A DNA stretch of 64,000 nt from Chelydra serpentina (lineage: Eukaryota; Chordata; Testudines; Chelydridae): assembly GCA_037349315.1 (NCBI GenBank), contig JBAIAC010000048.1, forward strand, positions 37,636,501 to 37,700,500, given 5' to 3'. Made by a program: the position numbers and the translations under genes. A model generated the notes under the pieces. The model saw only the letters and a program-made list of their open reading frames with translations. It did no database searches and was not told the origin of the DNA. Shown in pieces: positions 34,822 to 48,223 of the stretch (its first letter is position 1; each line of letters starts with the position of its first letter).

Positions 34822-35075
34822 CCTATTAGTATGCTGCAGTGGACAGGGCATTAGATTGGGACTCAAAAGACCTGGCTCTATTCTTGTCTCTGTTGCTGAA
34901 TAGATGCATGATCTTGGGCAAGTCACTTCACTTCTGTGTGTGTCTGCTTTGTTTGGTTAGATTATAAACTCACTGGGGTAGGAACTGCCTCTTACTGTAT
35001 GGTATACAGTACCTAACACAATGAAGTCCTGATGTTACTTGTGACCTCCAGGTGCTCACATTATATAACAATAAT
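34822..35075 (+). mobile_element. CORE-SINE (MIR-like) with L2-type tail
   Basis: The tRNA-like head GTGGACAGGGCATTAGATTGGGACT is followed by a core (GCATGATCTTGGGCAAGTCAC, TTCACTTCTGTGTG) matching the MIR/CORE pattern TGACCTTGGGCAAGTCACTTxACCTCTCTG. A 3' tail follows: GATTATAAACTCACTGGGGTAGG, CAGTACCTAACACAATG, AAGTCCTGAT, then ATAACAATAATAATGA. Head, core and tail are in the expected order, so this is a nearly complete but old copy. It lies 11 bp beyond the duplication of the hAT element to its left. Confidence 0.75.
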
Positions 35076-36364
35076 AATGAGGCAAAAATCCTGGATCTGA
35101 ACAGCAGCAAACTTTGGAGTATGTGTTTGAAATCCTAACCCAGATCTGACTATGAATTTTGAACTTGTCATTATAATAGTTCAAATCAAAGCCCTAGATA
35201 TCCTTTAACTTTAGATTGTCAGAAATCTGAATCCAGATGTTATAGCTTGATGCTGTACAATACCTATTATAACAGAGGTTTGATACCTAACTGAGACATC
35301 TAGGTGCTATAGTAATATAAATAATCTCTTAGAACAACACATTCAGGGCATTTTTGCACTCGATACTCAATTACAGAATACCTTGTACACAGATTTCTCA
35401 AAATATTTTAACTAACTCTTGCACATTTGTTACTGGACAAAACGAAAATGAGTTAGCATTTTATTCACTATTTTTGTTTTCACTAATATTTGGTAATATA
35501 GTTTGTAGTTGATCTTTTAACCTTTGGGTGGCTGTGGTAACTTCCAAGCTAGATTTTTCTGTGAGTCTTTCAGCAAAAATTCTCTACTACCCCAAACTGG
35601 CCACAGCTGTATTTTTCTTTTCTTTGAGTAGAGAACAAAGTCCACAAAGCCTTTTTCAATTACCATTTGAATAAGGCTTCACATGAAAAATAGCCAGGAA
35701 GGAATCTACTATACCTCTTCCAGTCTTTGAGAATAAAATAGAGTCCTCTACAAGTGAGCTCTGGGAAAGTTAATACTTCAGACAGAAGTACTACAAAAAT
35801 AGTAGTCTTAGTGAGTTCAATATAGTTTGCAAGCAGAGACATACGAACCACCTTATTTTAAAAAAGAAAGAAGCTTAATAGCTCAGACACCAAGATTTTG
35901 GAACACATCAAGACTACAGAAATATCGGTACCTCTTCTTTCACTAGAATGTGCTTTTCAAACCAGACAATGATGGGACAAATTCTTACAACTTCTTCCAT
36001 CCTCCTGTTTGTTTTTTCCTGTTTCAGCTCTGACCGTCAGCCCCCAGGCATGACACTTACAATGATTTATTGACTTGTCACTTCCGAGGTTGGGCCCAAT
36101 AAGATCAGTGGGTAAAAACTCACTCACAGACATTTATCCCCACAGTTGTGTAGTAAAACTAAGGAACATAACCCGTGGCTTCCAAAGAGCTTGCCATGCT
36201 TTTTCTTGCCATCTGCTTGGTGGCAGTTTCTCCTCAGTACTGCAGAAATTAGGTCTCTAACCCTTAGGTTTGCAAAGAAAACCTGCGGAAGGGAACCATC
36301 TACATATAAACTGATGCAATGCTGTCTTCCTGCATTTGTGATCAGACAACCACAACCAAGTGCT
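35076..36364. other. Unique AT-rich non-coding DNA
   Basis: No recognised feature. Confidence 0.4.
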
Positions 36365-36455
36365 CTAGGATGTGTTTGTACATAGTGCCTAACACAGTGG
36401 GGCCTGATTTCAGTGGGGGCATCTATGTATTACTGTAAAACAAATAAATAATAAA
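36365..36455 (+). repeat. L2/CORE-SINE-type 3' tail fragment
   Basis: TGTTTGTACATAGTGCCTAACACAGTGGGGCCTGATTT followed by an ATTACTGTAAAACAAATAAATAATAAA end is the retroposon tail seen also at 34,960-35,075. It is severely truncated at the 5' side. Confidence 0.65.
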
Positions 36456-37352
36456 AAAAGATGTGAGCTGACCACATTTATATCAAGGTGCTATTAATGC
36501 TGATGCTTAATTAGAATGACTTAAAAGCCAAGGTGGATTTTAAAAAAAAGCCTTTACTGTTGATCATGCTAATCAGAAGTGGTTGGATCTAATAGAACAC
36601 AAACAGGAAAGACGTATTAGGTCAGTGGAGTACTGCCTAAAGTGCTTTGGCTGCTCCTGGGTTGAACCTCTCTCCGGAGGTGTGGAATATACATGAGCGA
36701 GCAGATGGGAAAATTCCTAGGTACACTAGATAAGCCAAACAGAATGGTGGGAAGGACTGGGAGCTTTAGAAGGAACCACCAGCTGAGGGAGCTTTAACAG
36801 ACTCATTCTTCAACTAAAATAATTTCTCATAGTTCACCACTTGCTGGAGGCCTCCACTTTCTGCAAGTCTGACTTCCTGATTCACAAACAACTAATTCCT
36901 TTCAGATACGCAGAAATATAGTGAAATCTGTCTTAACTGATTCCTTAGGGGCAAAAATTGGTTGCATAATGGAGAAGGGCTACTAATAAAGGAGGAGCAG
37001 AAATGAACTCAGAAGGTTCGGGAATATTTTGGGATGGTCTCTTATGATAGGACATTGCCTAATAAAGTCAGCCATTTTGTACATGCTTCAGGAGAGCAGA
37101 GTGCAAGAGGGGACAGAGGGCCTATGCAGTAGATGGAAATTTTGTTTTGTTTTGTTTACAGACTGATTCAGTGGAATGGCTTCTCTCATTTTCCTGACTT
37201 GCCAACAGTTACTCAAGAAGTAGGAGTATAACAGTTGTGTGCTTACAGCATCAAGAAGCTTCAAGATTAATTTAATCAACAATTCAGAGACTTTCAAAGG
37301 GCCAGAAAATGTTTAAATTCTCTGCAATCTAATTTTCAACTGCAAATTAACA
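36456..37352. other. Unique non-coding DNA
   Basis: No recognised feature. Confidence 0.4.
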
Positions 37353-37360
37353 GTGTAAAC

Positions 37361-37717
37361 CAGTGGGGGCAACCTGCGGCCCGCAGGCTGCATGCAGCAC
37401 ATCAGGGTAATCTGATTGCGGGCCAAGAGACATTTTGTTTATGTTGACTGTCCGCAGTCATGGCCTCCCCCCCCCCGCAGCTCCTAGTGGCCATGGTTCG
37501 CCGTTCCCGGCCAATGGGAGCTGCGGGAAGCGGTGGGCTGTAGGGATGTGTTGGCCACCACTTCCCGCAGCTCCCATTGGCCGGGAACCACGAACCGTAG
37601 CCACTGGGAGCTGCGGGGGGCCATGCCTCTGGACTGTCAATGTCAGCAAAATGTCTCGTAGCCCACAATCAGATTACCCTGATGGGCCACATGCGGGCAG
37701 CAGGTTGCCCACCACTG
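37361..37717. mobile_element. Palindromic hAT MITE (CAGTGGGGGCAACC ends), 357 bp
   Basis: The whole element folds back. Its ends are CAGTGGGGGCAACCTGCGGC and GCAGGTTGCCCACCACTG. The sub-terminal CATCAGGGTAATCTGATTG opposes CAATCAGATTACCCTGATG, and CAAGAGACATTTTG opposes CAAAATGTCTCGTAG. The flanks are an exact 8-bp duplication GTGTAAAC (37,353-37,360 and 37,718-37,725). CAG-starting ends plus an 8-bp duplication identify the hAT superfamily. The core carries two copies of a CCAATGGGAGCTGCGGGAAG hairpin. Open frames on both strands (100 and 88 codons) come from the palindrome and are not genes. Confidence 0.95.
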
Positions 37718-37725
37718 GTGTAAAC

Positions 37726-38531
37726 CTTACACTGTAAGGCCAAAGTTCAAGGCTAACAGATTGAGTATTCATGCCTCAATCCAAATTTCATGAATGAAAC
37801 TTACTGAATTTCTATAAATGCCTGTCAGCTGACTGATATCTAGCGTTACACAACCCTGGAATTGTGTAAGCGTCTTTGGAAGTACTTACATTTGTGAACA
37901 CACTCTTTGTCTGCCTCTGAACTGAAACATCACAACTGGCTAACAGACTGAAAACTACATGCAGTAATGTTTGTGGTCACCACACAGATAAAAGACATCA
38001 GTACAGAGAAAAAGTTCTGGTTTTCCTATTGACGCTTCCCCCCACTGCCCTTAAGCATATTTTGTCTATGTGTTCTGTGAAATGAAATGTATATATACAG
38101 CACTCTGCTAAAACATGACTGCACATTTATATCTGATTAAAATCCTCTGCAAATTTATATGCAAATTAGTGTGGCCTTTTGGTTCCAGGGAAGTTGCCAG
38201 TACAGCCTGCAGTGATGCCAAGGTTGTACACTGCTGGAGTAAAGGTTTCACAATCTACTGTTTAAAATGAAATATACGTTGACTGCATGCTAGATGAGCT
38301 GTTAGCATCCACCTCCTTTGAAAAGAAGTTTAGGGGCCACATTATATGAAGCTACAGTATCTTATAGGTAGTTAAAATATGGCATTTTGCATGTACATGA
38401 TCAATATTTTCAGTTTTGCTACGTGGTTAATCAACGTTCTTAGAACACGTTTAAGACTTCTGGTGCAAAATAATTCAAGGGGAGCGTGTCTTTAAATCCA
38501 GGTGCAACTGGTGGGAAGGAACTGCAGGAGG
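37726..38531. other. Unique non-coding DNA
   Basis: No recognised feature. Confidence 0.4.
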
Positions 38532-38539
38532 GTCTAAGG

Positions 38540-38730
38540 CAGTGATACAGACTGAGAACTGGGAGCCGCAAGTGGCTCTTTAATGCATCTCCTGTGGCTC
38601 TTTGCAGCACACATGATGTTAAAACACTGTGATTTAATTATTAACCAATCTAAGTTATTAAATAATCAGGATGCTTTTACTATGTTATTAACCAATTGCA
38701 GAATACTTGGTCAGTCATTTTGCTATGAGT

Positions 38731-38775
<45 letters not shown>

Positions 38776-38869
38776 GTAAACGAAACAATGAATTCATACT
38801 CCTGTGGCTCTTTTGGGTAATGTTTATCGCTAATTTGGCTTCTGAACCACTGAGGTCTGAGTATCGCTG
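38540..38869. mobile_element. hAT MITE (CAGTGATACAGAC ends) with internal GATA array
   Basis: The ends are CAGTGATACAGACT and GAGTATCGCTG, flanked by an exact 8-bp duplication GTCTAAGG (38,532-38,539 and 38,870-38,877). The interior has GAGCCGCAAGTGGCTCTTTAA and CTCCTGTGGCTCTTT. An element of the same family lies inverted at 51,702-52,004. This copy is longer, mainly because of a tetranucleotide array at 38,731-38,774. Confidence 0.92.
38731..38774. repeat. (ATAG)n microsatellite
   Basis: Eleven uninterrupted tetranucleotide units lie inside the hAT element. The related copy at 51,702-52,004 has instead a short TATATACACACACA stretch at the equivalent place. The array is expected to be length-variable. 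Confidence 0.95.
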
Positions 38870-38877
38870 GTCTAAGG

Positions 38878-41800
38878 AATGGTACGGACAATCTTTCTGG
38901 CTCATTTAAACAAAATAAACAAGAACTATTCAGGACTTAAAGATAGCTCCATGAAGTACTGAAAATATTTTAAATAAGCACAATTCAACAGATTTAAATA
39001 CTATACATGACAAAATGTGAGGCAGTACGAGTTTATCTATCATTATAAGTGTCTTTAAAATACTTTATTAGTCTCTGGAGTCAGTTTTGGTTCTAGCTAC
39101 CTTTGTAAATATTTTGATGTGGAGAATGTGTATTTGGGTGGAGGGAAGAGAAAGAAACAAGAGACAGGAAAGTAGAAGCCTAAGAAAAATTCATTTTTCA
39201 TCCATATTTCTGCTTTTGATAAATGTTCTCTCTGCAAAAGGGAGAATTCTTTTGAGACCAGTAAGGAATTTTTAATTAAATTAATCTGAAATGCTGAGTT
39301 ATGAGAGCCTTTGTTTTTAGCTTAAGAGAAGGGACATCATTACAGTTGCATCCTGGACAGCAAAAAACCCTTCTAGTTGAAAGCTGCTATTTTTTAAGAT
39401 CCATTAGGTTATACAACTCTATTTGCTGGTCTGGCTTTTCAGAGACTGAACATCATGCCAAAGTAGTCATAAATCCTATAGAGCAGCATTGCAAATGAAT
39501 AAATAAATATAAAATTAAATAGAATGGAAGCCTCACAAGCTGAATCACAAGGTATACGAGATTAAACGGCAGCTTTAAGTAACAGATATACTTTACATTT
39601 TAGAATCTGTTTCCCAGTACCATTATAGTACCTAGGGCTATACTGTCCAGTCCCGCAGAGCCCACCACAGAAGAGGGACATAGAGATCAGAAAGGCTTGA
39701 AGTTGACCTTCTGAAGCTGGGGTTGTAGTCTCCCAACCCAGCAGAGACTGAGAATCTACAAGGAAAGGAAGCCCCAGTTCTGCATGGCAGTTTGTCCCCT
39801 CCACGCTGCCTTTCCCTCCTCACTGTGCTTTCATTAGCTGGGTCCCCACATGGCTGTGCAGTTGTAACACCTGAGGGAAGTAATGCTGCTTGAAATAGCA
39901 TTAATACTCATTTGGGTTTCTGACTGAAATTCTGTGGGATGCTACAAAGAACAACTGGTTGCCTGTTCTATCCCTCCCGGCCCTGGTCTTTTGTAGAAGG
40001 TCATGCGGAACCCTGACACGGTAGAACTGCAGCAGAGGCGCATCTGTAGAGTCGGGGAGGACAATATTGCAGAACGGCAGATCTAATTGGGGACCCCTGA
40101 CTTGTACTAGTGGAGAGGGAAAGAGCGAGCCTGGAAGTTTGATTTCCAATGAGAAGTAAATGTTCTATCTAAGGTAGGAACCCTTTTCATGCCCATGGTC
40201 AGATATGACCAGTGATTTTTGGGTACCCAGCTTGAGAAACCCTAAGGGGCCTGATTTTCAGAAAATGCGGAGCAGACACTCTCTGAAAACGAAGACTTTT
40301 TTTAAAGGTGTCTCAAGCTAATCACACAAAACCAGTAATTGCTTCTGAAAATCTTGATTCATATTTGCATCCAGTTCTGTAATACACTTTATATGTTCCT
40401 CAGGTTGAACAAAAATAATAGATGTTAGATCAAGCATTACCTATCCCTATGGTTGGTACGCAAGAGTGGGAACTATGGTCAAATAGGTAACCATAACCTT
40501 TTCTTTCAGTGGCATTGCATCAGTTTTTTTGTAACTACCAAGAAAAAAATCTTTCTTTTGAAGCCCCATTATATATTAAATGTAAGGTTTTGCATGGCTC
40601 ATTTAAATAGTTTAAATGACACAAGGTTAAGAACAGAAAAGTCTTTCACCAAAGGTGGTTAGTTCTTTTTCAAAGATTTAATATTATTTGAAGCTTACTT
40701 TCACTGCATTCCTTTACCTTGGCGGTTTCCCAAGTGGGTATAAGTTAATTAAATAGGATTTTGACCATTTAACCTTCCATATAAACTGTATCTTTACCTA
40801 AGTCTATTTAAATAAATCAAATAAAAAGCAATCATGTGGCAAAACACGTATTTTTACAGCTGTGAAAAAAACAAACATGTTTAATAAGGCTATTTGTAAG
40901 TACTTAGTAGTCAAAGCTACAGCAAGGAGTCATGGATGATTTTAATTTAAAAAATATGGGTGGGCGTATACATTCATTTATGATGGATTTTCTCAAACTG
41001 AAACTTCTCTAGCATTATTACAGAATAATGCTGTAGTCTCATAATTACCCATTTGTTTATGGCAACTACTGTTCAATCCACTTGGTTAACTTGCACTTGT
41101 TTTATGATTCATATAAAGTGTAGCTGGTCTCTAAAAAAAACATTGAAAGGGATGAGGATAAAAGAGGGGGGAGAGGGAGAAGGAGAGATAATAAAAGCAA
41201 AAATAAAACCAGGATAATTTGTTGCGATTTCTACAGACAGACTTTCTGGGGTCAGATTTTGAAAGAAAGGGGAAATGAGTGCAGAAATCTAGACTTGTGT
41301 TTACAAACACAGGTAATTGTGCATTTGTGTGCCCTTTTGCACACAATCACCCATTTTGCATCTCCAAGCAGAGGCTTGCAACTGGAAATGCAGGCTTTTG
41401 TGGGTATATCTATTGCCTCCTCAAAATATTTGGCCTCTTCTTTAACTTCATCAGGAAATCAAGTCTATTCTGGGTTTAAAGGATTACAGTAACAGTTTCT
41501 GTAGCCAATAGATAAAAAAATGAAATGATTAACTAACGATATCTCACCTATGAAGAACACAGAGACAAGTAAAGCCACCTCTTTGTAATTTGTATGTGAC
41601 AGTGGTTTTTCCTGGTCCTAGAATATACGGTGGCAAAGAATTTGCCAGTGAAGCAGGGGAATTAATCCAGTCTTCCACTGCAGGAACTTTACAGGTGAAG
41701 TATTATAGAAGATGTAATACTCTGCATATTTTAGAACCAAATCCTGCCCACACCATGGATTGCTGTGTAAATAGTGATACTAACTGATGCACTGCAGTAA

Positions 41801-44604
41801 TTCTCAGCTAGAAGGCGATACCACATCTGTTCTGGGGTGATAATTCTTTGATAGATGGCACCTTCCTATTCCATGACACTCCTCTGAACCTGACACTGAT
41901 GAGTTGCAATCCCCCCAGTAAATCATAGGGTGGTGGAAGAAAGCAAGATAAATGTATCATCTGCCATATAACTCCCTTCCCACTTTGCAGACCGATCTGC
42001 ACAAAAGTAGTGATGTAGCCTTGTGAGCATAGTGCCTTGAGAATCCTGTGCAAGGCTATTTTTTAAAATCCCACTCCCACTGCATCCTGCAATACCCATT
42101 CCTACATTGTTTCTTGCATTTTTATCCCACCCCCACCTTCAAAAACGTTAGATCCCACAAATCCTTCAGATTCCCCCATGTTACTAATCCTCCCCGCCAG
42201 CGCAAAAAACCAGTCAGTTAATATATGATATGTATTAACGGAATTAAGACACAATTTTTACCACTAAAAGAATAAAACAAATCTTGCTTAAACGATGTAA
42301 AAACTTCTTTAACTCCTGTTATAATAGATATCAAATCTCTTTCTATCCTTCACTTAAATTTAAGTACTAAAACATCTATAAAAAAGAAAAGAAAAACTTG
42401 CTTTACATTTCTGAAATTCTATTCATGACAAACTGACAAGAGATTTAGTGTTTCCCCACAAATTACCGCAAAAAGTCTTGTTTTTTGCCCACCCAATGCC
42501 ACCTGCAACAAAGTACATTTTACCAGCTCCTGCTATTATGGCAGCGGGACCTGTGGGATTCCAGTCCCGCTGCAGGGCTCTACTTTTATTCACCTCTTCA
42601 TACACTGTAAGTGCTATATCTCCTGGTGCCATGCATCATTGCTCCAGGAATGCTGTATTGTCTGCCTTTCCTTGCTAAGGTATCTCATGGCTGGTTTGCA
42701 GTCTTGTATATAGTGTGATAACAGGAATTAATGGGAAGAAATAGCTTCTGTTTTTCACATTTCACAGGATTGGGGTGTATGCGCTGAACAATAAGCAACA
42801 ACAATTTTCCTGCCTCAGTACATTGCCTCCCCGCCAAAGCAAAGCCCCAAAGTGAAGTGTGCCTTGAAAAAAGAGTCTTTCAAAATGAAAGACTGAAAAG
42901 TAAAACAAACAGTTTAAAGGGATATCAACAGCCTACAAATCCTGCTTGAGAGAACGTTTTACCTACTATTGATACAAACACCTCTTACAGTAAAGTTACA
43001 GTAGTCCAAAGAGATTAGAGAAAAGTGTTTTTTCTCATCTGTGCCTTTTGTGTATGTCAGGACTTTGTATATAGTTATTTTCATTGTTTTCCCTGTGGTG
43101 TCTTTCATATATCAACAGTAACAGGGGAAGAGAAAAATACTTTTAAAATAGGAAATATTACTGTAAAGCCACTAAAAATGGCAGAGGGACACGGGCAATG
43201 TAGTATCCTAAAGAACTTTAACTCATTTTACAAAATTGACTAAAACTGGGTGTGTTTCTTTAGCAAAGGTTTTAACCTAGGGCACCAGAGCTCCTGTTTA
43301 TGCAGAAATAAAACACTGTGAAGAAGGAGACTGATATTCTATCCTGGGAAATTTCAGAAACATTGACACTCCAGTGATATTTTGGCTAACCTCAAGTAGC
43401 TAATTTTTCATTTGACCTTTGTAAAAATCTCTCAGTAAGGTTGTTAAACTTGTAATTAAAACACAATGTAGGTTCTACACTATTTATTTTTAAATATATG
43501 CAATTTCTATATGCATTGCTGACCATGAGAAGACAAAGTGAGGGCTTGCTTTTCCTTCCCTTTTGCTGATTCTGGAGGCCCCACGAAGACAAGAGGATTC
43601 TGAAGTTCACATAGGTGTTCTGACTGTTAACTCTCAACATGCTTCTGGGTTGGGAGTCACAGGTTAACAGAGTAGCTCAGGGCAAAATGGGCAGTCAACA
43701 GGTGGACAAGACAGCATGAGGGGGCCACAACCACGTGAGCAGGTATGACTGAAAAGGGTACGATGAGGCAGAAATCAGGTGATCAGGAGCAGGAGGAACC
43801 AGACAGTCTGGGCAGCACAGAAATACTACTGATCACAGCAGAAACTGCTGCAATATGAAAATGAATTCCTACCTTCAAGACTCATATGTCATCACACTAA
43901 ACTAGCTGAAGCTGCCTATCAGAGGAGGCAGTCTTGTATCAACTCAGCAGGACAGCAGTAATTAAGGTGCCACCCACTCTGCTAATCCAATTCCGCCCCT
44001 CCTGACTTGCTATTAAATATTAATGAGTGAGGAGTCAAGAGGAGGAAATTCCTGGCAGCCAAGCCAGCATGAGAGTGAGGCTCTGTGCTTTGCATACCTC
44101 TTGTGCAAACTAGCTCTAATGCAATGTCAAGTGATTAATAGTGGTTAAACTAGAAGATCTGGAATTTGCCATGTTCTGAGTCATCCGATCTTTGATCAGA
44201 ACACGTGGGAGAATGAAACACAGACATAAAAGATACATTTTGAAATAGAAAGCTGCAACTTTATTAACTTTTTACTTTACTGGGAGTAGGGAGGCAGAGA
44301 ACCTCCCACAAACAAACACACATTCGTGCACACAAAAACTGCTGACATTTACTTAGATCCAGTGCAATGTTAAAAATGGACTCCATGCCAAATAGCCAAT
44401 ATTCAGGATTGGCCCTTTTTTATCTTAACTTCTAGGATTCAGCCTAGTTCTGAAGGGGATTTGTGGGGGGAGGGGAAGAAACAGAGGGAGGAGCCAGGGA
44501 AGGGGAGGGGACAGAGGCAGAAAAACTTAGTCTCTTATGTCATGGTATTCTCAACCTATAACCTCTCGAGCACACCCTGTCCAGACTCTGGAAGAACCCA
44601 TTAT
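38878..44604. other. Mostly unique AT-rich non-coding DNA
   Basis: About 5.7 kb. A half MITE lies at about 40,251-40,345 (GGGCCTGATTTTCAGAAAATGC opposed by GCTTCTGAAAATCTTGA). The segment 43,640-43,860 looks repeat-like (AGGTGATCAGGAGCAGGAGGAACC) but is unassigned. No exon or RNA gene is recognised. The ORFs are short and motif-free. Confidence 0.4.
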
Positions 44605-45675
44605 CCCTGAGTCAGTACCATTAAGTGGATACAGAATTGGTTAAGCAACTGAAAACAAAGAGTAACTATTAATGGAATGTTATCAAATTGGAGGGAGGTC
44701 TCAATTGGGGTTCCACAGGGACCTGTTCTGTTCCACAGGGTCCAGTGTTGTTTAACATCGTTAATGATCTGGAATAGAGAGCATACTGATCAAATCTGCA
44801 GATGACACAAAGCTAGGGAGGGTTGCCAACTTTGGAGGATAGAGCTAAAATTCACAGGAAGGTTGATAAATTGGAGAACTGGGCTATAGACAACAACAAA
44901 AAATTCAACAAAGACAAATGTAAGGTGGGGAAATAAAACCAAATGCACAAATACAGAATGGGGGATAACTGGTTTGGCAGCAGCACTGCTGAGAAGGATC
45001 TGGGAGTTGTGGTGGATCACAACCACAACATGAGTCAGCAATGCGATGCTGTTGCAAAAAATAGCAAATGTAATTTTAGGTTGTATTAGCAGAGGCATAA
45101 CATACAAGTCTCGAGATTGACAGTACCTCTCTACTTGGCACTGGTTAGCCTCAGCTGGAGTACTGTGTCCAATTTTAGTCACCAATGTATAGAAAGGATG
45201 TTGAGAAACTGGAAAGGATCCAGAGACGAGCGACAAAGATGATCAAAGGGATGAAATGCAAGCCATACGAGCAAAGGCTGAAGGAACTTGGTATGCTTAG
45301 TTTGGAAAAGAGGAGATTTGGGGGGGTGGGGGGGGAGGGGGACATGACAGTGATCTTCTAAAACTTGAAAGGCTGCCATAAAAAAGATGGAGAAAAGTTG
45401 TTCTCTCTTACCATAGAGGGCAGGCCAAGAGGCAATGGATTCAAACTACAGCGTAGCAGATTTAGATTAAATCTCAAGAAAAACTTCCTAACTGTAAGAA
45501 CAGTAGGACAATGGAAAAGACACCTAGGGATGTTGCGGAAGCTCCTTCACTGGAGGTTTTCAAAAGGAGGCTGGACAGCCATCTGTCTTGGATGGTTTAG
45601 ACACAACAAATCCCGCATCTTGGCAAGGGTTAGACTACATGTGGACCCTTCTAACCCTATGGTTCTATGATTCCT
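44605..45675 (+). mobile_element. CR1 LINE, 5'-truncated, RT to 3' end
   Basis: A 1.07 kb sense copy. Readable ORF2 pieces occur in order. WREVSIGVPQG, then a duplicated ACCTGTTCTGTTCCACAGGG stretch, then GPVLFNIVNDLE (about 44,690-44,780). Next, SADDTK at 44,800-44,818, equivalent to the family's FADDTKL catalytic box. Then KLENWAIDNN, FNKDKCKVG, STAEKDLGVVVDHNHNMSQQCDAV (about 44,980-45,055) and VPLYLALVSLSWSTV. Finally the C-terminal FSLTIEGRPRGNGFKLQRSRFRLNLKKNFLTVRTVGQW (45,395-45,510). The 3' UTR ends CCTTCTAACCCTATGGTTCTATGATTC, the CR1 terminus. Several frameshifts make it non-functional. Confidence 0.93.
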
Positions 45676-46267
45676 CTGCTGTCTAGCAAATGCTGTGAAA
45701 CCATTTTCAAAGTGTATCTCCCATTTCCCTCTAGTGGCAGGTCCACATAGAATATAATAGCCTCCTACCGCCACCAGTTACTTCGTTAACTCAAGTGGTA
45801 GACAGCTGTGCTGTAGATTTATAGATCCCAATCCTACTGATGACCAATGTGGAGGTGGTGGTTCATGTGGTTCCATACAATTAAATTGTTTTTTCTTCAA
45901 TTTTCAAGTTTTTAAAAACTTAGGAAATTCCATCCAAGAAAACTAAATTAGGAAATGCCACAATAAAGGTTGACCATGCAACCTTAATTCAGTTCCCATA
46001 TGTGTATGCATTATGATGTAGTCTGTAATTGCATGATCATATACTATTTTTTTCCACCGGGTTTCAGCCTCTTTGGGTGCACAGGATGGATGGTGAGGAA
46101 AGAAACAAGGTTATGCAGTGAATAAGGATGATGTCTAAGATCCCCGCCTTGTTTGTTGCTCAAGTTGGAAGGTGTGTAGTAAATGAAGCAAGGGACTTCA
46201 GCAAGAGAAAGGATGGTTTCATGGTTAAGGCAGCTGAATATACCCTGCAGAACTGGATTCTGTCCCT
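45676..46267. other. Non-coding DNA, no recognised feature
   Basis: Lies between two CR1 copies. Nothing else is identified. Confidence 0.4.
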
Positions 46268-46620
46268 TTAATAGGTTGTAGGTTTAAAACAAACAAAAGG
46301 AAGTATTTCTTCACACAATGCAGTCAATCTGTGGAACTCTTTGCCAGGGGATGTTGTGAGGGCCAAGAGTATAACAGGATTCAAAAAAGAACTAGATGAG
46401 TTCATGGAGGATAGGTCCATCAATGGCTATTAGCCAGGATGGGCAGGGATGGTGTCCCTAGTCTCTGCCAGAAGCTGGCAATGTGGAACAGGGGATGGAT
46501 CACTTGATGATTACCTGTTCTGTTCATTCCCTCTGTGACACCTGGCATTGGCCACTGTCGGAAGACAGGATACTAGGCTAGATGGACCTTTGGTCTGACC
46601 CAGTATGCATTCTTATGTTT
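46268..46620 (+). mobile_element. CR1 LINE 3' end, second copy
   Basis: This is the same subfamily as 29,968-30,372. It starts within the codons for [18 protein letters not shown] sequence and keeps a frame through [17 protein letters not shown] and a stop. Then come CCTGTTCTGTTCATTCCCTC, GGCATTGGCCACTGTCGGA, CTAGGCTAGATGGACCTTTGG and the end CATTCTTATGTTT. A CA deletion in the ACACAACGCACAGTCA equivalent breaks the frame. It is severely 5' truncated. Confidence 0.9.
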
Positions 46621-46717
46621 TCCATCAAGAGTTCCTATGTGATGCTGTGCAGGTTACATAACCAAAGTTTTCACAGGTGGTCACTGTGTGTTCCTGGGTA
46701 CCCCGCCGAACACCCTC

Positions 46718-46837
46718 GGGGTCTGATTTGCAGAAATGCTGAACACTCACAGTTGTAATTGAGGTCAATGCAAATGAGGTGTACTTTGAATATATGAAGT
46801 ACCACTAGATGTTAAGTATTCTTCAAAATCAGGCCCT
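46718..46837. repeat. Palindromic MITE (GGGTCTGATTTGCA type)
   Basis: GGGTCTGATTTGCAGAAATGCTGAAC at the left mirrors GTTAAGTATTCTTCAAAATCAGGCCC at the right, around GAGGTCAATGC. It is 120 bp with no coding content. Confidence 0.65.
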
Positions 46838-46894
46838 ATGCTTCTCAAATCAGACACCCAACATTAGCTAACAGTTTTTACTTTAATCTAGGCA

Positions 46895-46985
46895 CCTCAG
46901 TTCCCCATGTGTAATAATATCAACTCAGCTTGCAGGGGCGTTGTGAAGATTAATTAATGTTTGTTAAGAATTGAGGTACACTGAT
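46895..46985 (+). repeat. MIR/CORE-SINE-like 3' segment
   Basis: GGCACCTCAGTTCCCCATGTGTAATAATA, GGGGCGTTGTGAAGATTAATTAATG and TTGTTAAGAATTGAGGTAC follow the order seen at 2,993-3,112. Old and truncated. Confidence 0.6.
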
Positions 46986-48220
46986 GAGAGCACCACAGAA
47001 AAAGACCATGAGGAAATTAATAATCCTGTATTTAGGGCAGGGTTTGGATGGTGTTCCATAAATAATGCATCGGGCCAGATATTGAATAATGAGGATAAGA
47101 ATAAATGTTGAACAGTTACTCTTTCAGTGAGCACTGTCCATCCTCTGCACTGAATGATGCAGGGTGCTATGGAAAAAATAGTAAGTGATCATGCAATTAA
47201 AATATTTTATCGTAATGCATATGCACAAGGGGGTCAAACTAAGGTTGCATAGACAATATTAATTCTTGCATTGCCTAATTTGTGAGCACTTGACTTTGCA
47301 GCTTAATAATGTTCTTTTAATATAATTTTTTTAATGTAACACTAAAAAGAGCCAGTTGATTATCTGTCCATTTAGTCACAATCATCATGAATAATATTAC
47401 AAGACAAATGGGATACTAGGCTGAAAACTTCTCTTATATAGATTAACAACTTGCAAAATTTCAGGTGAAAGAAACAACTATTTGTATATTACAAGGCTAT
47501 AGAGAAAACATTCCAGCATTCATGTCATTGTTTAATTTGACAAAGTAAGATAAGCACTTGTTGCTTATGCAGTATGAAATGTATTCCATTTTGAGAACTT
47601 TAAAACTGTATCTAGCATATGCCTTCTAAAACTTAAAGGCATTGTATATACACATTGTATCCTGGCCTGTTCTTTGTACTAGTTAGTTTCCTGTTGAGTA
47701 ACTAAAATGCTTGGCAGCCCTGGGGAAACTGCTCTAAGGCTTAAGCACTGAACCATGAACTTTTCTGTTTACCATGATATTAAATAAGTGGACACTCATC
47801 TCTGACGTTATGGAAAAAAGACATTTTGTTAAAGTATTTGTTTCACTACTGTTCATAAGCTACTGTTCTTCTGAACCATAGATCTATTAAAATAAATATT
47901 TAGGTAATTTATAATTACAATAATATAATAATGTAATTTGATACAGTAAACTAAATTAATACAACATTTAGCTTAAACACACACAGGTCAAAGAATACAA
48001 AGTTAAAGTTGAAATTGGATGACAAACCTATGGGCCAAATCTAAAAGTGATGTGTAAGATGGTGAAAGTTAAACCTCTTTACAAGAAACCCCCTTACTCT
48101 CTCCTAGGTCTACTTATATCCATTCTAGACATGAGTGAAGGAATCTAAGCACACCCAATTCACAACTCAGAATTTAAGCAGACACAATAACCTATAGGGG
48201 TTGCTCTACACCTTGCAGAA
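46986..48220. other. Unique AT-rich non-coding DNA
   Basis: Very AT-rich and repeat-poor. No exon or RNA gene is recognised. Confidence 0.4.
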
Positions 48221-48223
48221 TTA

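Noticed and set aside
37402..37737. Frames of 88 and 100 codons on opposite strands with similar peptides
   Set aside because: Similar peptides on both strands are expected from a palindromic hAT MITE.
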